NCBI GenBank assembly: GCA_004551945.1
Contig: SFPN01000009.1
Span: 1-64,000, forward strand
Direction of reading: 5' to 3'
Length of the DNA: 64,000 nucleotides
From: Clostridiales bacterium
GTDB lineage: Bacteria > Bacillota > Clostridia > Oscillospirales > Oscillospiraceae
Below are positions 1-8,235 of this stretch, one piece after another; positions within the stretch are counted from its first letter, which is position 1, and every line of letters starts with the position of its first letter. Below the pieces are notes generated by a model. It saw nothing but the letters and a program-made list of their open reading frames with translations, was not told the origin of the DNA and searched no databases. Made by a program: the position numbers and the translations under genes.

Positions 1-174
1 GGAAAAAACCGATCCACAGCATCCTCTACAGTGTAGCACAAGTCCTTGAAGAGGGACGCTAATAACTACTACTCTATAATACAAGGAGGAAAAAACCGAT
101 CCACAGCATCCTCTACAGTGTAGCACAAGTCCTTGAAGAGGGACGCTAATAACTACTACTCTATAATACAAGGA
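1..174. repeat. 87-bp tandem direct duplication with promoter-like content
   Basis: Bases 1-87 and 88-174 are identical copies placed head to tail; the array may continue to the left of the window. Each copy holds an inverted repeat CTACA-G-TGTAG (26-36 and 113-123), a TTGAAG box, a TATAAT box (75-80 and 162-167) and an AAGGA ribosome-site core at its end. Only the second copy is followed by a start codon (184). TTGAAG and TATAAT are 23 bases apart, too far for an ordinary sigma-A promoter, so the start may need an activator or use a weak -35. Confidence 0.9.
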
Positions 175-183
175 GAGGACCCT

Positions 184-477
184 ATGATGGAAATCAACTG
201 GAAGAAAGCCGCTCTCTTTGCAGGCGGTACCCTGTTTGGCTCCGCTGGCATCAAGCTGCTCACCAGCAAGGACGCCAAGAAGGCCTATACCAACGTCACC
301 GCTGCTGTGCTGCGCATGAAGGATTGCGTCATGGAAACCGCCACGCGGGTGCAGGAAAACTGCGGCGACATTCTGGCGGACGCCAAGGACATCAACGAAG
401 CCCGGGCCGCTGCCGCAGAGCAGGTGGTGGAAGATACCGGAGCGGAGGAGCCTGCTCCGGCAGCACCCCAGGAATAA
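184..477 (+). CDS. DUF6110-type small membrane protein, probable P-ATPase partner
   Basis: Protein of 97 residues beginning at the first of two adjacent ATG codons, six bases after AGGAGAGG. Residues about 9-25 form one short glycine-rich membrane segment (AALFAGGTLFGSAG), followed by a long amphipathic helix rich in Ala, Lys and Asp/Glu, and an acidic proline/alanine tail. Cys48 and Cys60 are the only cysteines. I recognise the family as DUF6110, whose function is not established. It lies directly upstream of a P-type metal ATPase on the same strand. The order and shape (glycine-zipper-like membrane helix, then helix, then acidic tail) recall the actinobacterial PacL/DUF1490 proteins that act with CtpC-type ATPases; that parallel is my inference, and the tail lacks the His-rich motif known from PacL1. 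Confidence 0.75.
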   Translation: MMEINWKKAALFAGGTLFGSAGIKLLTSKDAKKAYTNVTAAVLRMKDCVMETATRVQENCGDILADAKDINEARAAAAEQVVEDTGAEEPAPAAPQE

Positions 478-491
478 ACTTGGTTCATCCC

Positions 492-517
492 ATGCCGTCC
501 GCGTCTGCGGGCGGCAT
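492..517 (+). promoter_or_regulatory. Intergenic hairpin between DUF6110 gene and ATPase gene
   Basis: An 11-bp stem (ATGCCGTCCGC pairing with GCGGGCGGCAT, one G-U pair) closes a four-base loop and is followed by TCTTTGT. It sits in the 61-base gap between the two genes and could act as a weak attenuator or as an RNA processing/stability element that makes the small protein more abundant than the ATPase. Confidence 0.5.
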
Positions 518-538
518 CTTTGTCAGGCGCGAAACACG

Positions 539-2623
539 ATGAAATGTAACATTCTTCACGAAAGCCGGGGGCGGCTTCGCCTGCACGTGCAGAAAAGCCG
601 CATGACCCTGGAGGAAGCAGACCAGCTGGAGGCCTATCTCTCCAAGCTGACCGGCGTCCGGCAGGCCACCGTCTATGAGCGCACCTGCGATGTGGTCATT
701 CGCTATCAGCAGGGCCGCCGGGAAATTCTGGCGGGCGTTGCCGCCTTCCGGTTTGACCGGGAGGCCATGGTGGCCTCCACGCCGGAGACCAGCGGACGGG
801 CGCTGAACCGCCAGTACCAGGAAAAGCTGGTGAACCTGGTGCTCTTCCGGGTGGCGCGGACGCTGTTTCTGCCTGCGCCGCTGCAAAAGCTTTACACGCT
901 GGTGCGCGCCGTCCGCTATATCGGGCGGGGTATCCGCTGTCTGCTGCGGCGCAAGCTGGAGGTGGAGGTGCTGGACGCCCTTTCCATTGGGGTCTCCATT
1001 GTCCGGGGAGACTTTAGCACGGCCTCCTCAGTCATGTTCCTGCTGCGGCTGGGGGAGCTGCTGGAGGAATGGACCCGCAAAAAGTCCTTAGGTGACCTGG
1101 CCCGCTGCATGTCCCTGAATGTGGAGCGGGTCTGGCTGAAAACCGGGGATTCCCAGGTGCTGGTGCCCCTCAGTCAGGTGCAGTCCGGCGACGCCATCTG
1201 CGTCCACACCGGCAATGTGATCCCCCTGGACGGCCGGGTCCTCTCCGGCGAGGCCTTCGTCAACCAGGCCTCTCTCACCGGCGAATCCCTGGCTGTGCGA
1301 AAGGCTCCGGGGGCCTGTGTCTACGCCGGTACGGTTGTGGAGGAAGGGGAATGCGTCATCCAGGTGGAGCAGCAGTCCGGCTCCAGCCGCTATGACCAGA
1401 TCGTCACCATGATCGAGGAATCCGAGAAGCTGAAATCCGCAACGGAAGGCCGGGCGCTGGAGCTGGCAGACCGGCTGGTGCCCTACAGCCTGGCCGGCAC
1501 GGCCCTGACCTATCTGCTGACCCGAAATGTCACCCGGGCTATCTCCATTCTGATGGTGGATTTCTCCTGCGCCCTGAAGCTGTCCATGCCCCTGGCCGTC
1601 CTCTCCGCCATGCGGGAGTGCGGCGGCTATCACATTACGGTGAAGGGCGGCAAATACCTGGAGGCCGTGGCCAAAGCGGACACCATTGTCTTTGACAAGA
1701 CGGGTACGCTGACCCACGCCACTCCCACAGTAGCAAAGGTCATCCCCTTCGGCAGCCGGAACTGGGAGGAGGTTCTCCGGGTGGCCGCCTGCCTGGAGGA
1801 GCATTACCCCCATTCCATGGCAAACGCCGTGGTCAAGGAGGCAGTTCGTCGGGGAATCTCTCACGAGGAGATGCACTCCGAGGTGGAGTATGTGGTGGCT
1901 CACGGTATCGCCAGTCTCATCGACGGGGAAAAGGTGGTCATCGGAAGCTATCACTTTGTCTTTGAGGACGAGGGGTGCGTCATCCCGCCGGAGGAGCAGG
2001 AAACCTTTGACACGCTGCCGGAGGAGTACTCCCACCTCTATCTCGCCATAGGCGGGGTACTGGCCGGCGTTATCTGCGTGGCAGATCCCCTGCGGGAAGA
2101 GGCAGCAGACGTTTTGAACCATCTGCGGCAGCTTGGCATCTCCAAGGCGATCATGATGACCGGCGATAACGAGCGCACGGCCGCCGCCATCGCCCGGCAG
2201 GTGGGGGTGGATGCCTACTATGCCGAGGTCCTTCCTGAGGACAAGGCCCGGTTTGTGGAGCAGGAAAAGGCAGCCGGGAGAACGGTTATCATGATCGGCG
2301 ACGGCATCAACGATTCTCCCGCTCTGTCGGCTGCCGATGTGGGTATCGCCATCAGCGACGGCGCCGCCATCGCCCGGGAGGTGGCGGACATTACCATCGC
2401 CGCAGACGATCTGAATGAGCTGGTGCTGCTGAAAGAAATCGCCAACCAGCTGCTGAAACGGATCAATGGAAACTACCGCTTTGTCCTGGGCTTTAACGGC
2501 ACCCTGATCGTTCTGGGGGCCGCCGGTGTGCTGCCTCCCGCCACCTCGGCGCTGCTGCACAACCTCTCCACCCTGGGGATCAGCATCCGCAGCATGACCA
2601 ATCTGCTGGAAGAATCACTCTAA
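539..2623 (+). CDS. Heavy-metal P1B-type ATPase
   Basis: A 694-residue cation pump using ATP to move a metal ion across the membrane. Residues 1-55 look like a ferredoxin-fold HMA-like domain (GRLRLHV) but without the CxxC metal site. Actuator motif LTGES (247-251), phosphorylation motif DKTGT with Asp386, nucleotide-domain segment YPHSMANA near 423-430 (HS in place of the usual HP), and GDGINDSPAL (588-597) are all present. The transport-site membrane helix reads DFSCALKLSMP near 341-351: the usual CPC/SPC motif is replaced by SCA. The substrate cannot be read from this; efflux of a divalent metal is the likely role. It is probably co-expressed with the preceding DUF6110 gene. The ribosome site before the ATG is poor, which fits lower expression than its small partner. 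Confidence 0.9.
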   Translation: MKCNILHESRGRLRLHVQKSRMTLEEADQLEAYLSKLTGVRQATVYERTCDVVIRYQQGRREILAGVAAFRFDREAMVASTPETSGRALNRQYQEKLVNLVLFRVARTLFLPAPLQKLYTLVRAVRYIGRGIRCLLRRKLEVEVLDALSIGVSIVRGDFSTASSVMFLLRLGELLEEWTRKKSLGDLARCMSLNVERVWLKTGDSQVLVPLSQVQSGDAICVHTGNVIPLDGRVLSGEAFVNQASLTGESLAVRKAPGACVYAGTVVEEGECVIQVEQQSGSSRYDQIVTMIEESEKLKSATEGRALELADRLVPYSLAGTALTYLLTRNVTRAISILMVDFSCALKLSMPLAVLSAMRECGGYHITVKGGKYLEAVAKADTIVFDKTGTLTHATPTVAKVIPFGSRNWEEVLRVAACLEEHYPHSMANAVVKEAVRRGISHEEMHSEVEYVVAHGIASLIDGEKVVIGSYHFVFEDEGCVIPPEEQETFDTLPEEYSHLYLAIGGVLAGVICVADPLREEAADVLNHLRQLGISKAIMMTGDNERTAAAIARQVGVDAYYAEVLPEDKARFVEQEKAAGRTVIMIGDGINDSPALSAADVGIAISDGAAIAREVADITIAADDLNELVLLKEIANQLLKRINGNYRFVLGFNGTLIVLGAAGVLPPATSALLHNLSTLGISIRSMTNLLEESL

Positions 2624-2634
2624 TTTGTCAAAAG

Positions 2635-2680
2635 AACAGGACCGGCTGTATCGCATTCTCACGATACAGCCGGTCCTGTT
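2635..2680. terminator. Bidirectional terminator between convergent genes
   Basis: A perfect 19-bp stem (2635-2653 with 2662-2680) with an eight-base loop lies between the ATPase gene and the convergent DUF2344 gene. Weak T-rich stretches follow on both strands. Confidence 0.85.
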
Positions 2681-2689
2681 GGTTTCTGT

Positions 2690-3361
2690 TTATCGGTAGA
2701 TGTTTTTGTCCTCGTCCAGAATCTCCCGCCGGTGGCAGGCGGTGTAGATCATGGGCAGCTCCGGGTGCTCCCCCCGGAAGCCCTGGAGAAGCACGTCGGG
2801 GTTCAGGCCCGGGTTCTGGGCCTTCAGCAGGAGGGTCAGATAGAGGAAGGTTCCCTCCGGCCGGATCTCCTCCACAGCCTCCACCAGGGGGATGATATCC
2901 ACCTCGGTAAAACCGCTCTTGGCTTTCTTGCTGCGCTTCTGCACCACGAAGCTCTCCCGGCCCAGCAGCTCCCGGAAGGCCTGGGCGGCCTGGTCCGCCA
3001 GGGACGTTTCAAACTCCAGGGTGATGTCATAGCGCACATAGGCCAGCTTCTTAAAGGGAAGTCCCCCGTCATAGCACTGGCGAACCTGGATGCCAGCGGG
3101 CAGGGCCCGGTTCATCTTCTGGGGCAGCTCTTCCACGGTGCTTCCCTCCACCAGGCCGAACTCCAGCAGCTCGCACTGGCTGGAAAAGCCCAGGGGCAGG
3201 GGCAGGGGAATGGAGACGTAGGGGTGGGGATGAAAGCCCGCCGTGTGACGGATGGTGATTCCCGCCCGGAGAAAGGCCCGCTCCATGGTGTGCATCAGGT
3301 CCAGGTGGGAGATATATTTGGCGGTGCCGGACTTGGTAAAAAGAATCCGCTGGTCAGACAT
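2690..3361 (-). CDS. TIGR03936/DUF2344 radical SAM-associated protein
   Basis: A 223-residue soluble protein of the DUF2344 (TIGR03936) family, recognised from its N-terminal SGTAKYISHLDLMHTMERA and HPHPYVSIPLPLPLGF segments. The family is encoded next to, or fused to, TIGR03960 radical SAM proteins; the reaction is not known to me. Here the start overlaps the end of that partner gene by eight bases, so the two are translationally coupled. No iron-sulfur motif is seen in this subunit itself, which fits an accessory or substrate-binding role (inference). Confidence 0.85.
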   Translation of the reverse strand: MSDQRILFTKSGTAKYISHLDLMHTMERAFLRAGITIRHTAGFHPHPYVSIPLPLPLGFSSQCELLEFGLVEGSTVEELPQKMNRALPAGIQVRQCYDGGLPFKKLAYVRYDITLEFETSLADQAAQAFRELLGRESFVVQKRSKKAKSGFTEVDIIPLVEAVEEIRPEGTFLYLTLLLKAQNPGLNPDVLLQGFRGEHPELPMIYTACHRREILDEDKNIYR

Positions 3362-5192
3362 GGCACACCCCTCCTTCGCACAGCTTGTTGGCCCCGCAGC
3401 CGGAGCACTTCACCCGGCAGTCGGGTGTGATCACCCCTTCGTAGGCGGCCTGGCGCTCCTTCCACAGGTAGCTCTCCTTCACCCCGTCGGAAATCACCTT
3501 CCAGGGGAGGATCTCATCCTTGCCCCGCTCCCGGTTGGCATAGAAAGCAGGGGAGAGGCCGTTGGCCTGGAAGGCGTTCAGCCAGGTTTCCAGGTTAAAA
3601 TATTCGCTCCAGGAGTCGAACTTGGCGCCGTTTCTCCAGGCGGTCTCGATCACGTCCGCCAGGCGGCGGTCACCCCGGGAGAGGGCCGCTTCCAGGAAGC
3701 TGGTCTCCGGGTCGTGCCAGTTGTAGGTGATGGACTTGTTCCGCAGGTGCTCCCGCAGGAGGGTGACCTTGCGGAGATATTCCTCCTGGGTGTTCTGGGC
3801 CTCCCACTGGAAAGGAGTGTGGGACTTGGGCACAAAGCAGGAGGTGGAAACGGTGATCCGCACTCCCCGGGACCGGTTGGGGGTGTTGTTCCGCCAGACG
3901 TGGTAGACCTTGTTGGCCAGGTCCGCGATGCCCAGCACGTCCTCGTCGGTTTCCGTGGGCAGACCCAGCATGAAGTAGAGCTTCACGCTGCTCCAGCCCC
4001 CGGCAAAGGCGGTGCGGCAGGAGTTCAGCAGGTCCTCCTCTGTTACGTTCTTGTTGATGGCATCCCGCAGGCGCTGGGAGCCGGCCTCAGGGGCAAAGGT
4101 GAGACCGCTTTTCCGGCCGCCAGCCTGGAGCTTTTCCATCAGGTTCATGGAGAAGTTGTCCGCCCGGAGAGAGGGGAGGGACAGGCTCACCTTCCGGGGC
4201 TGGCACCACTCCAGCAGCTGGTCACACAGGGGCAGCAGGTCGGGGTAGTCGCTGGAGGACAGGCTCATGAGGGTCATGTCCTGATAGCCGGAGTCCTGGC
4301 AGGCCTCAATGCCCTGCTTAGCCAGCAGTTCATGGCTGCGGCCCCGGACCGGCCGGTAGACAAAGCCCGCCTGGCAGAACCGGCAGCCCCGGATGCAGCC
4401 CCGGAAGAGCTCCAACATCACCCGGTCGTGGGTGACTTCCGTGGAGGGGACGATGGTCTTGGTGGGGTAATAGGAGGTGTCCATGTCCTGGACAATGCGC
4501 TTGGTCACCTTCTCCGGGGCGCCGTCCCTGGGGGTAATGGCGGCTATGGTGCCGTCCTCGTGGTAGGTCACGTCGTACAGGGAGGGGACATAGACCCCAG
4601 GAATCTGGGCAGCGGCTCGGAGCAGCTGGTCCTTGGACCAGCCCTCGTCCCGGGCCTTCCGGTAGAGCTGGACCACCTCGGGCAGAACGTATTCCCCTTC
4701 GCCCAGGTTGATGAGGTCCACAAAGGGGGACAGGGGCTCCGGGTTGTAAGTGCATGTTCCCCCGGCCACCACCAGGGGGGTAAGTTCTGTCCGGTCGGCG
4801 CTGCGCAGGGGCAGACCCGCCAGGTCCAGCATGTTCAGCACGTTGGTGTAGGCCAGTTCATAGCCCAAGGAGAAACCTATGATGTCAAAGTCCTTCACCG
4901 GGTCGCCGCTCTCCAGAGCGTAGAGAGGCAGGCCCTCCTGCCGCATGGCCTCCTCCATGTCCCCCCAGGGGGCAAAGACGCGCTCGCACCAGACCCCCTC
5001 CATGTTGTTGAGAACCCCATAGAGAATACGCAGCCCCAAGTTGGACATGCCGATCTCATAGGTGTCCGGGAAGCAAAAGGCAAAGCGGCAGTCCACCTGG
5101 GCCTTGTCCTTCTGGACGGCGTTGTATTCGCCGCCCACATAACGCCCGGGCTTCTGCACCCGGGCCAGGATTTTTTCCAGTTTATGATCCAT
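3354..5192 (-). CDS. TIGR03960 B12-binding-type radical SAM protein
   Basis: A 612-residue protein with an N-terminal B12-binding-like Rossmann region (FAFCFPDTYEIGMSNLGLRILY near 38-59) and a radical SAM core. The 4Fe-4S cluster ligands are Cys266, Cys270 and Cys273 in RGCIRGCRFCQAGF. The C-terminus carries a second cysteine group, CRVKCSGCGANKLCEGG, likely to bind another metal or cluster. The family (TIGR03960) is widespread in clostridia, with no reaction established that I know of. It is first in a two-gene unit with the overlapping DUF2344 gene. The TATACT box just upstream on the minus strand is a possible -10, but no good -35 is evident. Confidence 0.88.
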   Translation of the reverse strand: MDHKLEKILARVQKPGRYVGGEYNAVQKDKAQVDCRFAFCFPDTYEIGMSNLGLRILYGVLNNMEGVWCERVFAPWGDMEEAMRQEGLPLYALESGDPVKDFDIIGFSLGYELAYTNVLNMLDLAGLPLRSADRTELTPLVVAGGTCTYNPEPLSPFVDLINLGEGEYVLPEVVQLYRKARDEGWSKDQLLRAAAQIPGVYVPSLYDVTYHEDGTIAAITPRDGAPEKVTKRIVQDMDTSYYPTKTIVPSTEVTHDRVMLELFRGCIRGCRFCQAGFVYRPVRGRSHELLAKQGIEACQDSGYQDMTLMSLSSSDYPDLLPLCDQLLEWCQPRKVSLSLPSLRADNFSMNLMEKLQAGGRKSGLTFAPEAGSQRLRDAINKNVTEEDLLNSCRTAFAGGWSSVKLYFMLGLPTETDEDVLGIADLANKVYHVWRNNTPNRSRGVRITVSTSCFVPKSHTPFQWEAQNTQEEYLRKVTLLREHLRNKSITYNWHDPETSFLEAALSRGDRRLADVIETAWRNGAKFDSWSEYFNLETWLNAFQANGLSPAFYANRERGKDEILPWKVISDGVKESYLWKERQAAYEGVITPDCRVKCSGCGANKLCEGGVCHV

Positions 5193-5292
5193 ACGGACCT
5201 CCAGCGCAGCAGAGACCAGCTCTGCGGATTTTTAATCAGTGGTGACAGACACCGGCGTGCAGCCTTGGTGTCAGATTTTTATAGTATACCAT

Positions 5293-5321
5293 AAAAAGGA
5301 CTGCTGTGGCAGTCCTTTTTT
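5293..5321 (-). terminator. Rho-independent terminator
   Basis: AAAAAGGACTGC pairs with GCAGTCCTTTTTT around a TGTG loop. With A and T tracts on both sides it can work in either direction; on the minus strand it ends the VTT-domain transcript upstream of the radical SAM gene. Confidence 0.85.
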
Positions 5322-5351
5322 CAAGTTCCCGGGAAATTGGACCATCCGGCT

Positions 5352-6062
5352 TTATGGCCCGTGATCCTTTTTCTCGTTCTGGGTTTTACAGATTTTATGG
5401 TAGAGCAGAAGACCGGCTGCGCTGATGAGGAAGGTAACGGCAAAGACAACCAGGGCAAACACATAGCTCTGGGTGCCCAGGGCATCACCGCCGATGGTGG
5501 AGGTGACGATGGCGGGCAGCCGGCCCAGGGAGCAGATCAGGGCCAGGGCGGGAAGCTTAATGTCCGTCAGCCCCGCAAAGTAGCACAACAGGTCCTTGGG
5601 GGTTCCCGGAATCATAAAGATCAGCAGAAACAGCAGGGCCCGTCGGGAGGAGCTTTTCAGAAAGCGGACGGACTGGAGCTTCTCCCGGGAGAAAAACAGC
5701 TCCGCCATGGGCACCCCAAACCGGCGCACCAGACAGATCACCAGAAGACTGCCCAGGGTCCCGCCGATGAGGCAGAGGAGGGTCCCCTCCCAGGCGCCGA
5801 AGGCATAGCCTCCGGCAATCTCCAGGGGCTCTCCGGGAATAACCGCGGCCAGCACCTGGAGCATCACCATGCCCACATAGACCAGTTGTCCGCCCAGCCT
5901 GCGCTGCTGGATCCACTGGCGAAAAACCTCCGGCTCGGAGGCCAGGCGCACCATGGGCACCCCAACCAGCCAGCAGAGCAGCCCAGTTGCCGCCAGAAAC
6001 GCAGCCACCAGGGCCACAGCCAGCCGTTTATTCTGTTGTTGTGTTCGCGCGTTTTTGTGCAT
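5352..6062 (-). CDS. VTT-domain (TVP38/TMEM64, DedA-like) membrane protein
   Basis: A 236-residue integral membrane protein with five or six hydrophobic segments. The VTT core is visible in IPGEPLEIAGGYAFGAWEG followed by GSLLVICLVRRFG and, later, FMIPGTPKDLLCYFAGLTDI, the two re-entrant-type segments typical of TVP38/TMEM64 proteins, which are thought to act in lipid handling or small-ion transport. The chosen ATG follows GAGAAGGTGA at a fair distance; the frame is open further upstream but without family similarity. It follows the broken acetyltransferase gene by 29 bases. Confidence 0.85.
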   Translation of the reverse strand: MHKNARTQQQNKRLAVALVAAFLAATGLLCWLVGVPMVRLASEPEVFRQWIQQRRLGGQLVYVGMVMLQVLAAVIPGEPLEIAGGYAFGAWEGTLLCLIGGTLGSLLVICLVRRFGVPMAELFFSREKLQSVRFLKSSSRRALLFLLIFMIPGTPKDLLCYFAGLTDIKLPALALICSLGRLPAIVTSTIGGDALGTQSYVFALVVFAVTFLISAAGLLLYHKICKTQNEKKDHGP

Positions 6063-6091
6063 GGGTTTCGGTTCACCTTCTCGGGGATAGG

Positions 6092-6634
6092 TCAGGCTCT
6101 GGCAGCCTCCCACTGCTCTTTGGTCAGGTAGGAGAAGTGCTCCGTGCGGCGGTCCCCCAGAAGGGTGGGCTGGTCGTACTCCGTGTGGTGGAAACAAAAG
6201 CCGCACTTCTCCTGGACCCGGCGGGACTTGTCGTTGCCGTCGTAGCAGCCGCACCAGACGGCGCAGCGGTCCAGCTGCCGGAAGCACCGGAAGATCAGGG
6301 CCTCCACTGCCTCGGGAATCAGTCCCTGTCCCTAGTAGGGGACCCCGATCCAGTAGCCGATCTCCGCCTCCCGATCCGTCATCCCGTCAATGCGGCTGAT
6401 TTCAAACAGAATCCCCACACCGCCCACAGGCTTGCCGGTTTCCTTCAAGACCACAGCGTAGGTTTCCGGCTGGGAGAGGACGGAGCGGATGGCCTGAAGG
6501 CTGTCCGCCGGGCTGGTGTGCACCGGCCAGCCCGCCATGGGCCCCACCCGGGGGTCCCTGGCGTAGAGATACAGATCCTCCGCGTCCTCGTCCTTCCAGG
6601 GGCGCAGAAGCAGGCGTTTGGTTTCTATGGTCAT
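6092..6634 (-). pseudogene. GNAT (RimJ/RimL-like) acetyltransferase with an in-frame amber codon
   Basis: Read as one frame this gives a 180-residue GNAT acetyltransferase from MTIETKRLLLRPWKDEDAEDLY through VGGVGILFEI and EIGYWIGVPY to GQGLIPEAVEALIFRCF and a complete C-terminus. A TAG at 6332-6334 interrupts it exactly where relatives have Trp (YWIGVPYWGQGLIPEA), so a single TGG to TAG change explains the break. Both halves still match the family, so the loss is recent or the base is a sequencing error. The start ATG overlaps the stop of the upstream YczE-type gene (ATGA). The truncated product would lack the acetyl-CoA binding loop. Confidence 0.85.
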
Positions 6635-7419
6635 GACGCAGCCGCTCCTTTCTCCGCGCTCAGCTTGGGGAAGGGATCCAGCCCTGCCAGCGTCAGCGTC
6701 TTCGTGCGGCACAGATGGTTGAACACGGCGATCACCCGGCCCACGCCGATGACGCACAGAACGGTGCCCAGGCCGATGCCGATAAGATGCCTGGTGCAGG
6801 CCAGGCTGACCACGCAGGTGAGGGCCACACTTCCCAGGTCCATAAAGTTTTTGGTCAGCCCCACGCTGGCGCCTGTGGAGTCAGACAGGGCCTGGACAAT
6901 GCCGTCCCCCGGGTTGGGGATGATGCGCATGTTCAGGGAAAAGGCCGCCCCAATGCCGGTCAGGCAGATGGCCGCCAGCAGAAACAGTACCCGGCCGGGG
7001 AGGGTGCTCCAAAAGCCCACCACCTGATCAGACGCGAGATTGGGGATCACAATGTCAAAGATATTGAGAAACCGGGTAAACACCAGGCTCAGGGGAAACT
7101 GTAACGCATCCAGCAGGAGAGCCATAGACAGCTTCCGTTTTGGGGGGGTGCCCCGGCAGGCCAGGCCTTTGCTGTGGAGCAGGTGCAGGATCATCTCCAC
7201 CACCACATAGGCAGAGTAGAGCAGCAGAGTCATGTTGGCAAAGCTCCGGCCCAGAATGTCGGCGGCGCTGTAAGACACAGAGATCAGAGGAGAGACCCCC
7301 AGCCCTGCCTTGGTATTCATAGAAATGCCCAAGGCCAAGACCAAAAGCCCCAGCAGATAAAAGAAGATTCTCCAGGCCAGGGCAGCGTTGGGTTTTCTTG
7401 GGGAGTGCGTTTTGGTCAC
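6631..7419 (-). CDS. YczE/DUF6198-type integral membrane protein
   Basis: A 262-residue, roughly six-helix membrane protein resembling YczE/YyaS/YitT-family proteins (FYLLGLLVLALGISMNTKAGLGVSPLISVSYSAA). Start is GTG, supported by AAGGCG seven bases upstream; the nearby ATG is followed at once by a stop. The family has no proven transport substrate. It is co-transcribed with the downstream GNAT pseudogene through a four-base overlap. Confidence 0.8.
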   Translation of the reverse strand: MTKTHSPRKPNAALAWRIFFYLLGLLVLALGISMNTKAGLGVSPLISVSYSAADILGRSFANMTLLLYSAYVVVEMILHLLHSKGLACRGTPPKRKLSMALLLDALQFPLSLVFTRFLNIFDIVIPNLASDQVVGFWSTLPGRVLFLLAAICLTGIGAAFSLNMRIIPNPGDGIVQALSDSTGASVGLTKNFMDLGSVALTCVVSLACTRHLIGIGLGTVLCVIGVGRVIAVFNHLCRTKTLTLAGLDPFPKLSAEKGAAAS

Positions 7420-7516
7420 GTCATCGCCTTCTTTTTCAAAAATTTGAATATCCCTTCCGGTTTTCCCGGAAAGGCCGCCGAATAGCTGTTCTCGCCGGTC
7501 TAAGCCCGCACTTCCA

Positions 7517-8224
7517 TCAGATCCGCTTGGCCAGGGTCTGCCAGGTTTCTTTCGTGAGGAAGCTCTCCTCCACCTGGGCCTCCAGCTCCAGGAACCGGGG
7601 GTAGGGGATGGAGAAGGAGAGGATGTCCTTGTCTACACATTTCCGGGCGGAGGGGTCCAGAAGACCGATGGTGCACAGAGAGCTTCCCACCTCGCTGTCG
7701 CACAGGGAGTAGAGAACGGACTGAGCACAGCCGGAGCCGAAGAGGGCCTTCACATTCTCCCCGCTTCTGTCGTAGTTGGCAAAGGTAATAAGGGCTGAGA
7801 GCTGATCGGCATTGACCAGAAAGACCACGGAGAGGGGAACCTCCCCCGGGGCCAACTGGTCCAGGGGACGAAAGACCAGGTAGGTCTTGGGCACCGTGGA
7901 GGGCATGGAGGCCACATGGGCCCGCACCAAATTCACCGTCTTTTTGTAGCACAGCCCGGGCCGCTCTGGGGTTCCACCGGCCAGAAAACCGGAGGTATCC
8001 GGGTCCATGGGACAGAAACCCAGCCCGGCCCGGCCGCCGGGACAGCCGGTGGTGGTTTCCGTGAACACGGCGGTGCGGCCCTTGGCGGCTGCGTTCAGCA
8101 GGGCGATGAGGCAGCCCCCGCTGTCCTCCTTAAATTGCAGGGCCTGTTCCGGGGCGGTGTCAGTTTTCAGAATGGCCACAGGCTGGGTAGCCAGCTTAAT
8201 GGCGTCGCGGAGCTTACTGTTCAT
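7517..8224 (-). CDS. DUF169 domain protein
   Basis: A 235-residue soluble protein of the DUF169 family, seen in segments such as QPVAILKTDTAPEQ, GCPGGRAGLGF and CAQSVLYSLCDSE. Conserved cysteines suggest metal or cofactor binding, but no reaction is established for the family. ATG at 8224 is preceded by AAGGAGGAG, a strong ribosome site, and the upstream extension of this frame is only antisense to the neighbouring gene. It lies 11 bases behind the internally deleted GNAT gene. Confidence 0.8.
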   Translation of the reverse strand: MNSKLRDAIKLATQPVAILKTDTAPEQALQFKEDSGGCLIALLNAAAKGRTAVFTETTTGCPGGRAGLGFCPMDPDTSGFLAGGTPERPGLCYKKTVNLVRAHVASMPSTVPKTYLVFRPLDQLAPGEVPLSVVFLVNADQLSALITFANYDRSGENVKALFGSGCAQSVLYSLCDSEVGSSLCTIGLLDPSARKCVDKDILSFSIPYPRFLELEAQVEESFLTKETWQTLAKRI

Positions 8225-8235
8225 AGGTCTCCTCC

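Noticed and set aside
1..174. CRISPR or satellite array
   Set aside because: Only two adjoining copies with no spacers, and the unit contains expression signals of the next gene.
1088..2560. 490-codon open frame antisense to the P-ATPase
   Set aside because: Low-complexity Gly/His/Asp-rich translation with no domain; the sense frame has all ATPase motifs.
3252..5294. 680-codon open frame on the plus strand
   Set aside because: It is antisense to the well-conserved TIGR03960 radical SAM gene, has no family motif and reflects codon bias in GC-rich DNA.
6332..6334. Programmed amber read-through or pyrrolysine
   Set aside because: No pyl genes or methylamine enzymes are visible and relatives simply have Trp here; point mutation is simpler.
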